A stretch of 64,000 nt of DNA from Lachnospiraceae bacterium (GTDB lineage Bacteria > Bacillota > Clostridia > Lachnospirales > Lachnospiraceae), in NCBI GenBank assembly GCA_910575565.1, contig CAJTFL010000022.1, forward strand, positions 1 through 64,000. Direction: 5' to 3'. Shown one piece after another: positions 34,645 to 41,456 of this stretch. A program made the translations under genes and the position numbers. The notes beneath the pieces are model-generated. The model had not been told where the DNA came from. It made no database searches and saw nothing but the letters and a program-made list of their open reading frames with translations. Position 1 is the first letter of the stretch. Every line of letters begins with the position of its first letter.

Positions 34645-34998
34645 CTATGGAATATACTTTAACCCCAATTCTGTAATTGCGTAGAATACTGGCAATAAAT
34701 CTTCTCCTTTTGGCGTAAGAGAGTATTCTACATGAGGAGGAATCTCATTAAATTGCTTCCGGCATATTAGCCCATCAGCTTCCAACTCACGCAGGGCATT
34801 TGTCAGCATGGTATTGGTAATACTGTTTAGGATTTTTTTCAGTTCACCAAATCGCATAGGGCTTTTGATACATAATTCATAAATAATTTGCAGCTTCCAT
34901 TTGCCTTGTAACATACTGATTACAGGTGTTACCGGGCAATTCCCATTTTTCGTAAGAATAATGCTATTTACTTTTTGCGTATATTCTTCATAAGTCAT
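34645..34998 (-). CDS. HxlR-family transcriptional regulator
   Basis: About 117 aa from ATG 34998 (upstream GTG 35019 and TTG 35004 are possible; AAAGGA sits at a distance that best fits TTG or this ATG). Winged HTH of the HxlR/MarR-like family: GKWKLQIIYELCIKSPMRFGELKKIL and LRELEADGLICRKQFNEIPPHVEYSLTPKGEDL, with the first Cys (NGNCPVTPV) at the usual redox or aldehyde-sensing position. Transcribed divergently from a flavin reductase gene, the classic arrangement for an HxlR repressor and its target. Confidence 0.88.
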   Translation of the reverse strand: MTYEEYTQKVNSIILTKNGNCPVTPVISMLQGKWKLQIIYELCIKSPMRFGELKKILNSITNTMLTNALRELEADGLICRKQFNEIPPHVEYSLTPKGEDLLPVFYAITELGLKYIP

Positions 34999-35041
34999 TT
35001 TCAATACATATCCTTTCACAAAATCTTACAGTACATTTCAA

Positions 35042-35096
35042 CATACTATGTATGAAAAATCTGCGTACTTGAACTTGATTTTGGAATTAGTATAAT
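35042..35096 (+). promoter_or_regulatory. promoter and operator between hxlR-like and flavin reductase genes
   Basis: CATACTATGTATG (35042-35054) is a perfect palindrome, and downstream is TTGAAC, 16 bases, TATAAT (35069-35096) driving the reductase gene. The palindrome lies just upstream of the -35 and could bind the HxlR-type regulator. Confidence 0.55.
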
Positions 35097-35153
35097 AAAT
35101 ATATCGTAAATGGTCAACTACGAAATTTTATAAAACGAAAGGAATTTACAACA

Positions 35154-35657
35154 ATGAAAGAACTCAACATTTTTGAAGCTGCTGCTCTTACTTCCCCTAA
35201 TCCCCTTACACTGATTTGTAGTGAAAATGAGGACGGGACAACCAATCTTGCGCCGATTTGTTTTGTATCATACCTTTCTTTTAATCCGCCGATGATAGGG
35301 TTTGCGGCAGGAAAACAGGCTCATACCGGAGAGCGTGTCCGGGAAACAGGAAAAGTAATTGTTACTGTACCGGGTGAAACGCTCTCTCAGGCTGTCATGT
35401 CTTGTGGTTCTTCCACTGGAAGCAAGGTAAATAAGGCTACGGAGTATGGGATTGAAATGGTAGATGTAGAAAATAGCAGCATTAAAATTCCCAAAGATAC
35501 AAAAGTGGCTTTTGTTGCGGCTTTGAAAGAAACCTTAGAAGTAGGCGACCATATTCTTCATATCTGCAATATCGAAAAAATTTTGGGAGATGAAAATAAA
35601 GCAGGTCTTTTTGCGTGGAATGGTTTTGGCAAAGCTGCTCCGGCACAAGAAAACTAA
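35154..35657 (+). CDS. flavin reductase family protein (DIM6/NTAB)
   Basis: 167 aa. FMN-binding split barrel: NPLTLICSENEDGTTNLAPI, YLSFNPPMIGFAAGK, and the motif GKVIVTVPGETL. Homologues bind FMN and reduce flavins or quinones, or work as flavoredoxins. Cys in CGSSTGSKVNK is conserved in the subgroup. Start has AAAGGAATTTACAAC upstream. Likely controlled by the divergent HxlR-type repressor. The exact substrate is not evident. Confidence 0.85.
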   Translation: MKELNIFEAAALTSPNPLTLICSENEDGTTNLAPICFVSYLSFNPPMIGFAAGKQAHTGERVRETGKVIVTVPGETLSQAVMSCGSSTGSKVNKATEYGIEMVDVENSSIKIPKDTKVAFVAALKETLEVGDHILHICNIEKILGDENKAGLFAWNGFGKAAPAQEN

Positions 35658-35669
35658 TAGGGCAAAGTC

Positions 35670-35699
35670 AAGGGGCGACAGCAATGCTGCGCCCCTTTG
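35670..35699 (+). terminator. hairpin after flavin reductase gene
   Basis: AAGGGGCG / CGCCCCTT stem, 13 bases after the stop codon region, followed by only TTTGA. Likely a terminator. Confidence 0.6.
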
Positions 35700-35758
35700 A
35701 ATCATCAAGCAACTATAAATCATGCAACGCCCTATGTGGGAGAAAGGGGGAATCAGCT

Positions 35759-35931
35759 ATGCCTTGCACAGAAGCATACAGAGAACACATCATGTATACT
35801 TTCAGCGGCTATTGCAAGACCGTCATACGCTTTGCTGCTCTATTACGGTATGCGGTCAGGCAGTTATCCTCACCAATGGGGAGCTTGCCGCCGCATTGTT
35901 TAAGTTCCGTTTTGATGAACAGGAAGTATAA
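35759..35931 (+). pseudogene. sigma-70-like conjugative-element regulator, degraded fragment
   Basis: From ATG 35759 the frame MPCTEAYREHIMYTFSGYCKTVIR matches the start of the small sigma-70-like (HTH) proteins carried by Tn1549/Tn916-type conjugative elements. After about 30 residues the frame fails and a neighbouring frame (ILTNGELAAALFKFRFDEQEV) continues to 35931. Most of the HTH is absent. A second piece of the same gene type lies at 39003-39204. A likely relic of an excised or decayed ICE. Confidence 0.5.
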
Positions 35932-36008
35932 GAAATCGCTTTCATTCTGGAGAAAACGGGTATATAATAAAGCAACAGCAAATCGGAATTAAGGAGGCAT
36001 GACGAAAG

Positions 36009-36422
36009 ATGAAAAAGATTTGGAATAATTGGTTAAAAGAAAGTATTTATATATTCAGCATAACTTATACTTTAGTAACAATTTTGAATAGTGTTTTATA
36101 TTTAGTTCAGGGATATAGAGATGACCCAAGTGGAAACTGGCATGAACTAACTCGTGCGGGGATTGTCTTAATAGGCGTTACAGCGTATGAACTGGCAACC
36201 AAAATACCTATTAAAAATTTATCGATACGCTCGGTAGTGGTGTATATTCCTACAATGGGATTAGCTTTTGGCTTCATATGGCTGAACCAGTTTATTGAGC
36301 CGTTGGCCAAAAGTGCATATAGAGATATTTTTATAAATTACACTTCTTTATTTGTAATGGTTAGCATTGCTGCTATTATAAAAAATAACATAAAACAACG
36401 GTACACTAAGACAGGAAATTAA
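36009..36422 (+). CDS. four-helix membrane protein of unknown function
   Basis: 137 aa, four hydrophobic segments (YIFSITYTLVTILNSVLYLV; AGIVLIGVTAYELATK; SVVVYIPTMGLAFGFIWL; YTSLFVMVSIAAIIKN). It resembles small membrane proteins of the DUF3021/DUF6608 type often carried by Clostridia elements, but the family is not certain. AAGGAGG upstream of the start. Followed by a strong terminator and flanked by mobile-element scraps, so a cargo gene is likely. Confidence 0.65.
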   Translation: MKKIWNNWLKESIYIFSITYTLVTILNSVLYLVQGYRDDPSGNWHELTRAGIVLIGVTAYELATKIPIKNLSIRSVVVYIPTMGLAFGFIWLNQFIEPLAKSAYRDIFINYTSLFVMVSIAAIIKNNIKQRYTKTGN

Positions 36423-36442
36423 AAAAAGATTTCCTGTTTTTT
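36411..36442 (+). terminator. rho-independent terminator
   Basis: ACAGGAAAT / ATTTCCTGT stem with A-rich loop and a T6 tail. Overlaps the last codons of the membrane protein gene. Confidence 0.85.
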
Positions 36443-36904
36443 GGCGCTCATTTTTGGCATTTTCAAAAATCGCCAGTATTACGCCGTGCAAAGGGGGATT
36501 AGAAAGAAATCTCCTCTCCCGTTTGGCAAATCCGCAAGCTGTCCGTGGAGGGTATCAGAAAATTCCATGAGATTTTTTCGCCGGAACACAACAAACCAGC
36601 CCCAAAAAGCTGGATAGTAAGTGAACAGACCACACCAGATACGGCATTGCCTGCTTTAAGAAAAAATGCAGGGCGATGCCTGGGAAGGGAGAGGGAGCAT
36701 AAGGAGCATAATGTAAAAAAGCCTTTTGTAATTTGATCTGAAACCGTAAGAGAAAAGAAATACATTTTCCTTTCATTTTCGGTATACTTAAGCAAAAGCA
36801 AGAAAAAGGCATTTTCGGCAAAGTGAAGGGCTGGCGGCTGGTTTACATATTCCGGTGCAGGCGCAGGGGCTTTGCCGCAGCCTTAAGTTTGGGAGGAATT
36901 GGAC
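36443..36904. other. intergenic with decayed open frame
   Basis: No functional gene is recognised. A frame running 36545-36736 (RKFHEIFSPEHNKPAPKSW) has coding character, including upstream in-frame codons, but no ribosome site at a start and no family match. It looks like more mobile-element debris. The stretch 36770-36904 is the probable promoter region of the SIMPL lipoprotein, with a TATACT at 36782. Confidence 0.4.
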
Positions 36905-37699
36905 ATGAAGAAAAAAATCTGTGCCGTAGGAACGGTATGCGCGCTTTTGCTAACTGCCTGTGGAAAAGGGGGAAGCCCAGTGATTACCTCTGGGGATAAG
37001 GGGGTTGTTGCTTCAGGAGCAGGGGGGCAGCCTTCAGGTGTGCTTAAGGTAGAAACTGTGGACAGCCAGGTGATCACGGTAAGCAGCCGGGAGACGGTGA
37101 AGGTAGTGCCGGATCTGGCGGAAATCATTTATGCGGTGACGACCCAGGATAAGGATGCCGGGGTTTGCCAGAAGGAGAATAAGGAAAAAATAAACCAGCT
37201 GGTGGACACGTTAAAGGAGCTGGGGGTAGAGGAAAAGTCCATACAGACCTCCTTCTTTGACTTAAATCCCCGGTATGACTGGGAGAATGACGGGGCGATT
37301 ATCGGCTATGAGGCCGTAACCCAGGTGACGGTTACGGGCATCCAGCTGGATCAGGCAGGGCTGGTGATGGAAAAGTCGGTGGAGTCTGGGGTAAACCAAA
37401 TCCAGTCCGTGTCCTTCCTTTCCAGCAGCTATGACGAGAGCTACCAGGAGGCGCTAAAGATGGCGGTGGCCCAGGCTCAGGAGAAGGCTCAGGCATTGGC
37501 GGATGCCAGCGGCTGCACCTTAGGGCGGCCTGTACAGATTACGGAGCACTCGGCAAACGACCGCTACCGTTATACCAATGAGGCGAAGCTTAGCCGGGGT
37601 ATGGCGGAAATGGAAGGTGGGGCGGCGGATACGGCAGCGGTTATGCCCGGTGAGATAGAAGTGGAGGCCAACATTAGTGTGGATTATGCCATTCAATAA
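36905..37699 (+). CDS. SIMPL-domain (DUF541) lipoprotein
   Basis: 264 aa from ATG 36905 (GGGAGG nine bases upstream; a TTG six bases earlier is not preferred). Signal ends LLLTAC (Cys19), so it is anchored to the membrane outside. Residues about 60-264 are the SIMPL domain: GKVKVVPDLAEI-type start (ETVKVVPDLAEIIYAVTTQD), YEAVTQVTV, AQEKAQALADASGCTLGR and a final EVEANISVDYAI strand. Family role is poorly defined, with proposed links to stress or outer-surface assembly. The next lipoprotein gene overlaps its end by 14 bases, so the two are translated together. Confidence 0.9.
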   Translation: MKKKICAVGTVCALLLTACGKGGSPVITSGDKGVVASGAGGQPSGVLKVETVDSQVITVSSRETVKVVPDLAEIIYAVTTQDKDAGVCQKENKEKINQLVDTLKELGVEEKSIQTSFFDLNPRYDWENDGAIIGYEAVTQVTVTGIQLDQAGLVMEKSVESGVNQIQSVSFLSSSYDESYQEALKMAVAQAQEKAQALADASGCTLGRPVQITEHSANDRYRYTNEAKLSRGMAEMEGGAADTAAVMPGEIEVEANISVDYAIQ

Positions 37700-38267
37700 A
37701 CAGTATATCGTTATTTTGCCTGTGCTGGTAGCCAGCTTGGCTTCCTGCGGCAGACTGGAAGGCTCTTTTGCAAATGCCGCAGATTCCATAGAGTATGAAG
37801 CTGCCCAGGAAGAGACGACGGCGGATCCCCAGAGGAAAGAGCTTGAAGAGCTAAGGGATGATCCTTCTGTGTCAAGTGCCATTATTGAATACCGCCCTAC
37901 TACATCCAGTGATTGGGGGGAGGAGCTGTACCGCATTGAGCTGGAAGAGGCGGTTGCGTCGGTTAAGCTTTACAAGGAAGAAGCGAAAGATTATCCCCTG
38001 GATGAGGCTCAGGTTGAGGGATTAAGGCGTTTGCTGTCTGAGTATGCCCTTACGATTTATGAGGGCGGATCTTATTGGCCTACGGGGGATTACTGCACTA
38101 TGGTTGAGCTGTTTGACTTTTGGATTAGTTATGACAAAGGCAGTTACCATGAGACAGGGGCGCAGAGGTATCCGGAAGGCTGGGAAGATTTTAGGGATGA
38201 GTTAAGGGAACTGATTGGCGTGGAAAGCCAGGAATCAGAAGTTATTCAGGAGGAAGGCCAAGATTAA
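37686..38267 (+). CDS. small lipoprotein of unknown function
   Basis: 193 aa from ATG 37686, starting inside the upstream gene. Signal peptide ends SLASC (Cys21). The mature part is acidic (many Glu/Asp: EYEAAQEETTADPQRKELEEL) with a compact domain of about 100 residues ending WEDFRDELRELIGVE. No known family recognised. Translational overlap suggests it works with the SIMPL protein. Part of its coding sequence (38143-38181) reappears as a fragment at 40606-40644. Confidence 0.8.
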   Translation: MPFNKQYIVILPVLVASLASCGRLEGSFANAADSIEYEAAQEETTADPQRKELEELRDDPSVSSAIIEYRPTTSSDWGEELYRIELEEAVASVKLYKEEAKDYPLDEAQVEGLRRLLSEYALTIYEGGSYWPTGDYCTMVELFDFWISYDKGSYHETGAQRYPEGWEDFRDELRELIGVESQESEVIQEEGQD

Positions 38268-38448
38268 AATCGTATAGCATATATCTAACCACTGCAAATA
38301 AATGGTGTCTTGGAATTTGTGCAGAATCTTCTAATATTGCCGCACAGCTGGAAACTTATTTGCCGCATATCATTAAAAACCGAACAGTTATGACCTACTC
38401 AAACAAAGCCGCCTCACAATGGTGCAACGGAAAGTATAATGTTGTTAA
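38268..38448 (+). other. decayed coding remnant of unknown origin
   Basis: A frame ending at 38452 (AAQLETYLPHIIKNRTVMTY then SNKAASQWCNGKYNVVK) looks protein-like but has no start or ribosome site. Not identified. Confidence 0.3.
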
Positions 38449-38681
38449 ATGATTAAGGTCGGCAGCGGGCAGCATTTCCAAGGCACTGCCGAGGAATTTA
38501 CGGATATGCTTTTGTCGGAGGATTAGTTATGCTGAACCTTAATGCTTCTACAGCGTATAAGAAGGATTTGAAGCTAAGAAACGGGGATAAGAAAAGGGTA
38601 TTCTTTTCCGTAAATCTGCCCGTCTGTGCTATGGTTTGCCGGACAGATTTTGCTTGTTGGGAAGTATCTCAAACCCTCTGA
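38449..38681 (+). pseudogene. toxin-antitoxin remnant (RelB/YafQ type)
   Basis: A 25-codon frame (38449-38526, ending EEFTDMLLSED) resembles the end of a RelB-type antitoxin. Two bases later ATG 38529 begins MLNLNASTAYKKDLKLRNGD, like YafQ-type toxins (normally LxxSxxFKKDLKR). The toxin frame then loses similarity and stops at 38681. Both are too short to act. The assignment rests on short matches and the characteristic order. Confidence 0.4.
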
Positions 38682-38813
38682 TAAGTCCTCACATTACCTA
38701 CAACACCACACAGGGCGATTTTGACGGAGTTTTGAGAAAATTTCTTCAAAAAGTTTTCCTTGTTTCCTAATACGGGGAAGTTAGGAAAATGCCAAATAAA
38801 GCAATAAAAATTT

Positions 38814-38851
38814 ACGCCTGTTTCCAATCTTTTCAGAAAGAAAACAGGCGT
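38814..38851. terminator. hairpin terminator 3' of MerR remnant
   Basis: ACGCCTGTTT / AAACAGGCGT stem of 10 bp with T-rich flank on the plus side and A-rich on the other; bidirectional. Confidence 0.7.
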
Positions 38852-38862
38852 ATTATTACGTC

Positions 38863-38994
38863 CTAATTATTTTTTGATTTGCGGTCTATCTTCTGTCGGT
38901 AAAAATCAATTTTGTCGTCCAGTTTTGTCATGTGCTCCTGTAACTGTCTTATCTGCTCATTTAGGGCTTCCCTATGCGTAGTCAGCATTTCCAT
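38863..38994 (-). pseudogene. MerR-family regulator, C-terminal fragment
   Basis: 43 codons, LTTHREALNEQIRQLQEHM then TKLDDKIDFYRQKI. This is the dimerisation coiled coil at the end of MerR-family activators. The N-terminal HTH is missing, as upstream sequence turns into the sigma fragment at 39003. Followed on the minus strand by the hairpin at 38814-38851. Confidence 0.6.
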
Positions 38995-39002
38995 TCTTTC
39001 AT

Positions 39003-39204
39003 GCGGAAAGAAGAACGGGAAGTATCCCTTGACTACCTAATATCGGAAAGATATTTTGAACTATCTGCTATGGATAGCTACTTTGAAAAACAGGACAAGC
39101 CGACAGTATTTCTTGTGTTGGGAAAGGGGAAGGGGGTGGCAGCGGATACAGCAAGGAAAGAAAATCGGAAACGCAAAAATGGCCAAGGGGGTTTTATGGC
39201 CTAA
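39003..39204 (+). pseudogene. sigma-70-like conjugative-element regulator, second fragment
   Basis: Frame containing KEEREVSLDYLISERYFELS matches the middle of the same sigma-like family as 35759-35931 (family pattern: REVSL followed by acidic SExYFEL). It lacks both the start and the HTH end. Continues in frame to 39204 with Lys/Asn-rich out-of-family sequence. Consistent with the remains of a conjugative element. Confidence 0.5.
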
Positions 39205-39374
39205 TGTTCAAGGAAACAGACCCAAAGGTCAAAAAAGACAAAATTTTTGTCCTTTGGGGATAGCGACATAAATTTAAGTGTCAGTGCTGCGATAAAAGTA
39301 TTCAAGTTGAATAATGTAATGAATCATGTTATACTGAAGACAGAATATAAGTATTTCCAGTGGAGGAACCGGAA

Positions 39375-40119
39375 ATGAGGATTGAACGATTAAAAGTTAA
39401 AAATTTTAGATGCTTTGAAAAGCTAGAAATGCAGCTGCATCCTAAATGTAATATTTTGGTAGGGATTAATGGGGCAGGAAAATCTACAATATTAGACGCT
39501 TTAGCATACGGCAACAGATGTAAAATTCGCATATGATGTAAGGAGCCATGAATTGGAAGTTTCTATTTATCATTGCAACAAAGCAGAAAAATTTCCGGTA
39601 AGTATGCTAAGTGATGGAGAGAAAGGGATAATCAGTTTGGTTGCAGATATTGCATACCGCATGGCTTTGTTAAATCCAAATTTATTAGATGAGGTTTTAG
39701 AGACGCCGGGCGTTGTTTTGATTGATGAGATTGATTTGCATTTACATCCATCGTGGCAAAAGAAAGTTGTGGGTAATTTAATGGGAATATTTCCAAATAT
39801 ACAATTTGTTGTAACTACTCATTCGCCGAGCATATTGCTTAATGTTCCTAAAGAGTATATTTGGATTTTAAATCAAAATGAAGTTTATCAGCCGCAGGAT
39901 ATGACTTATGGACGGACAGTGGAAGAAATCTTGAGAGAAGTGATGGATACGGATGTTCGGCCAGATGAAGTGGCAATGATGCAACATGAATTTGAATATG
40001 CGATTGATAGTGAAAATTATCATTTAGCAGAGAAGATACTTAATAAAATGAAAAAGATCATGGGTGACAATGCAAATGTAATCATTGAAAATCAAATTGT
40101 TTTAGATGTGGAAAAATAG
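39375..40119 (+). pseudogene. AAA/ABC-type ATPase of a Septu-like defence pair, internally deleted
   Basis: Starts at ATG 39375 (GGAGGAACCGGAA before it): RIERLKVKNFRCFEKLEM and Walker A GINGAGKST, stopping at 39534. From about 39515 in the next frame the C-terminal half continues: signature LSDGEKGIISL, Walker B VVLIDEIDLHLHPSWQK, H-loop TTHSPSIL, and a C-terminal helical part. Two hundred or so residues between the halves, including the Q-loop lid, are lost with a frameshift. The ATPase plus a HNH-type protein directly downstream matches PtuA/PtuB of Septu and related ATPase-HNH systems. Non-functional. Confidence 0.65.
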
Positions 40120-40131
40120 GAAGGATTAAGA

Positions 40132-40507
40132 ATGATTTATATTCAAAAGAAATCTGAGCCGGATCTTTTATTGAAATATAGATATCAAATGAATGCCAGA
40201 TTTGACGACATGGATTCAGATGTAAAAAAGCAGCTTAGAGATTGGCAGGCATTATACGGGGATTACGAGCCCGGATCAGGATATTTGTGAATGCTTGAAT
40301 TTAAATTATGAAAATGGTGCGCCAATGATAGGGCGAAAAACCGCATTGCGAAAATTTCAGAAATTGCTGCACCCATATAAAGACAAGAAGAGTAAGCGAA
40401 TTTTTCTGGAAAAAATGCAAAGGACATATTCTGAAAACAGTGAGTATTTGGAACCTTATGTTGGAATCCTTCGTTGGTATGTTGAAAAAAAGTTAAAACA
40501 GTTATGA
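40132..40507 (+). pseudogene. HNH nuclease partner (PtuB/TIGR02646-like), central domain deleted
   Basis: N-terminal frame from ATG 40132, MIYIQKKSEPDLLLKYRYQ, matches the start of TIGR02646/PtuB proteins. It stops at 40288. A second frame from about 40289 to 40507 (ECLNLNYENGAPMIGRKTAL, ending LRWYVEKKLKQL) matches the C-terminus. The HNH catalytic core with its Cys pairs is gone. Located 13 bases after the ATPase remnant. Both genes of the pair are thus dead by internal deletion. Confidence 0.6.
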
Positions 40508-40559
40508 ATAAAGCCCCCATCCCCTACAGTTTTTTCTGTAGGCAGGGATGGAGGGCTTG
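40503..40559 (+). terminator. terminator-like hairpin, copy of the 59962-60017 hairpin
   Basis: AAGCCCCCATCCC / GGGATGGAGGGCTT arms with an inner CTACAG/CTGTAG stem; only a few bases differ from the bidirectional terminator at 59965-60022. It closes the ATPase/HNH remnant. Confidence 0.75.
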
Positions 40560-40645
40560 CTTTATCCCGGTCATGGCGATGGAGGCAAACACGGTTACAG
40601 TGGCGATTACCATGAGACAGGGGCACAGAGGTATCCAGAAGCCTA
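40560..40645. other. mosaic of fragments from two other loci in the window
   Basis: Bases 40560-40605 match 60285-60330 (inside the NCS2 permease gene) at 44 of 46 positions. Directly joined bases 40606-40644 match 38143-38181 (inside the small lipoprotein gene) at 35 of 39. Together with the preceding terminator copy it is a scrap assembled from two distant places. Confidence 0.75.
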
Positions 40646-40774
40646 ATCAAAGAAGAAGTGAAATAAGACTGGAGCAAATCTGCTTTTATCATGCAGGTTT
40701 GCTCCAGTTTTGTATAGGTATGCGCTAACTACCGTTTACTATGGGTGGTATTCTGAGAGCGAAGAGGAAAATCT
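40646..40774. other. intergenic, nothing recognised
   Basis: Contains a partial inverted repeat GGAGCAAATCTGC / GCAGGTTTGCTCC (40674-40686 / 40694-40706), which may be a terminator. No gene. Confidence 0.35.
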
Positions 40775-40906
40775 TTTGATGTTCGCGTGGAACAGCCTAA
40801 CAAAGAGATAATTGTGGCAATGCAGGAAGCAAAGCGCATTGCCTGTGACCTATCTTCCCAGCGTCAATACTTCAGCCAGTCCAGGAAAAGGCAAAGCTTT
40901 GGTTAA
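40775..40906 (+). pseudogene. RelB/DinJ antitoxin C-terminal fragment
   Basis: Frame FDVRVEQPNKEIIVAMQEAK resembles the C-terminal arm of RelB/DinJ antitoxins (usual form: PNxETIxAMxEAERI). There is no start and no toxin. Ends four bases into the end of the convergent XRE gene. Confidence 0.4.
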
Positions 40907-41298
40907 ATTTCTGTTTCCGCCTCATAATTGTTAGTATCATTGTTTTCGCAGCTTCCAGAAATCTTTTGTTGACTGGCCAAAAGTCCTAAAAGTACACCTT
41001 GGGCAATCCATTTATTGCGGTCTGACAGATTCTGGAACAGCCGATTGATATCTTTGTCAGAAAGTTTGGGATAAGACATTCCGGAAATCTGGTATTCCGG
41101 ATACCGGTTTTCTGAGTATCCCACTATGTAATCGATAGACGCATGAAAAATGTCTGCCATCCGCATCAGTAGATCGATGCTCGGCTCGTTTTTCCCATTC
41201 TCGTAAGCGCTGATCATTTTCTGAGAGACATTTAGCTTCATTCCAAGGCTGATTTGGCTCATTTTCTTTTCTTTTCTTAATTCTGCGATTCGATTCAT
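40903..41298 (-). CDS. XRE-family HTH regulator
   Basis: 131 aa. Cro/C1 HTH in residues 1-60: RIAELRKEKKMSQISLGMKL, then SQKMISAYENGKNEPSIDLLMRMADIF. The C-terminal 65 residues (DKDINRLFQNLSDRNKWIAQ, then GVLLGLLASQ) may mediate dimers or sense a signal; not a known domain. Divergent from the recombinase-like gene at 41457 and its promoter, which carries two AGGTAT-type palindromes. The simplest reading is a repressor or activator of the polysaccharide operon and possibly of itself. Low GC like the operon. Start has no strong ribosome site but GGGATGGGGAG precedes it. Confidence 0.8.
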   Translation of the reverse strand: MNRIAELRKEKKMSQISLGMKLNVSQKMISAYENGKNEPSIDLLMRMADIFHASIDYIVGYSENRYPEYQISGMSYPKLSDKDINRLFQNLSDRNKWIAQGVLLGLLASQQKISGSCENNDTNNYEAETEI

Positions 41299-41354
41299 GC
41301 GGACTCCCCATCCCGATTTCCAAATTCTTTTAATGTTATTTTAAGAAAAAAGTG

Positions 41355-41409
41355 TTGACTTGAATATTCATAAAAGGTATAATCATACCTACAAAAGGTA
41401 TAAATACCT
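41355..41409 (+). promoter_or_regulatory. promoter of the polysaccharide operon with tandem palindromic operators
   Basis: TTGACT (41355-41360), 17 bases, TATAAT (41378-41383). Overlapping and following the -10 are AGGTATAATCATACCT (41375-41390) and AGGTATAAATACCT (41396-41409), perfect palindromes with the same half site AGGTAT and spacers of 4 and 2. A repressor bound here would block the promoter. The likely binder is the divergent XRE protein. Confidence 0.75.
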
Positions 41410-41456
41410 ATAAAATTTCTATTATTCAAAATTATTTAAAGGTAGGAGGAAGTGAC

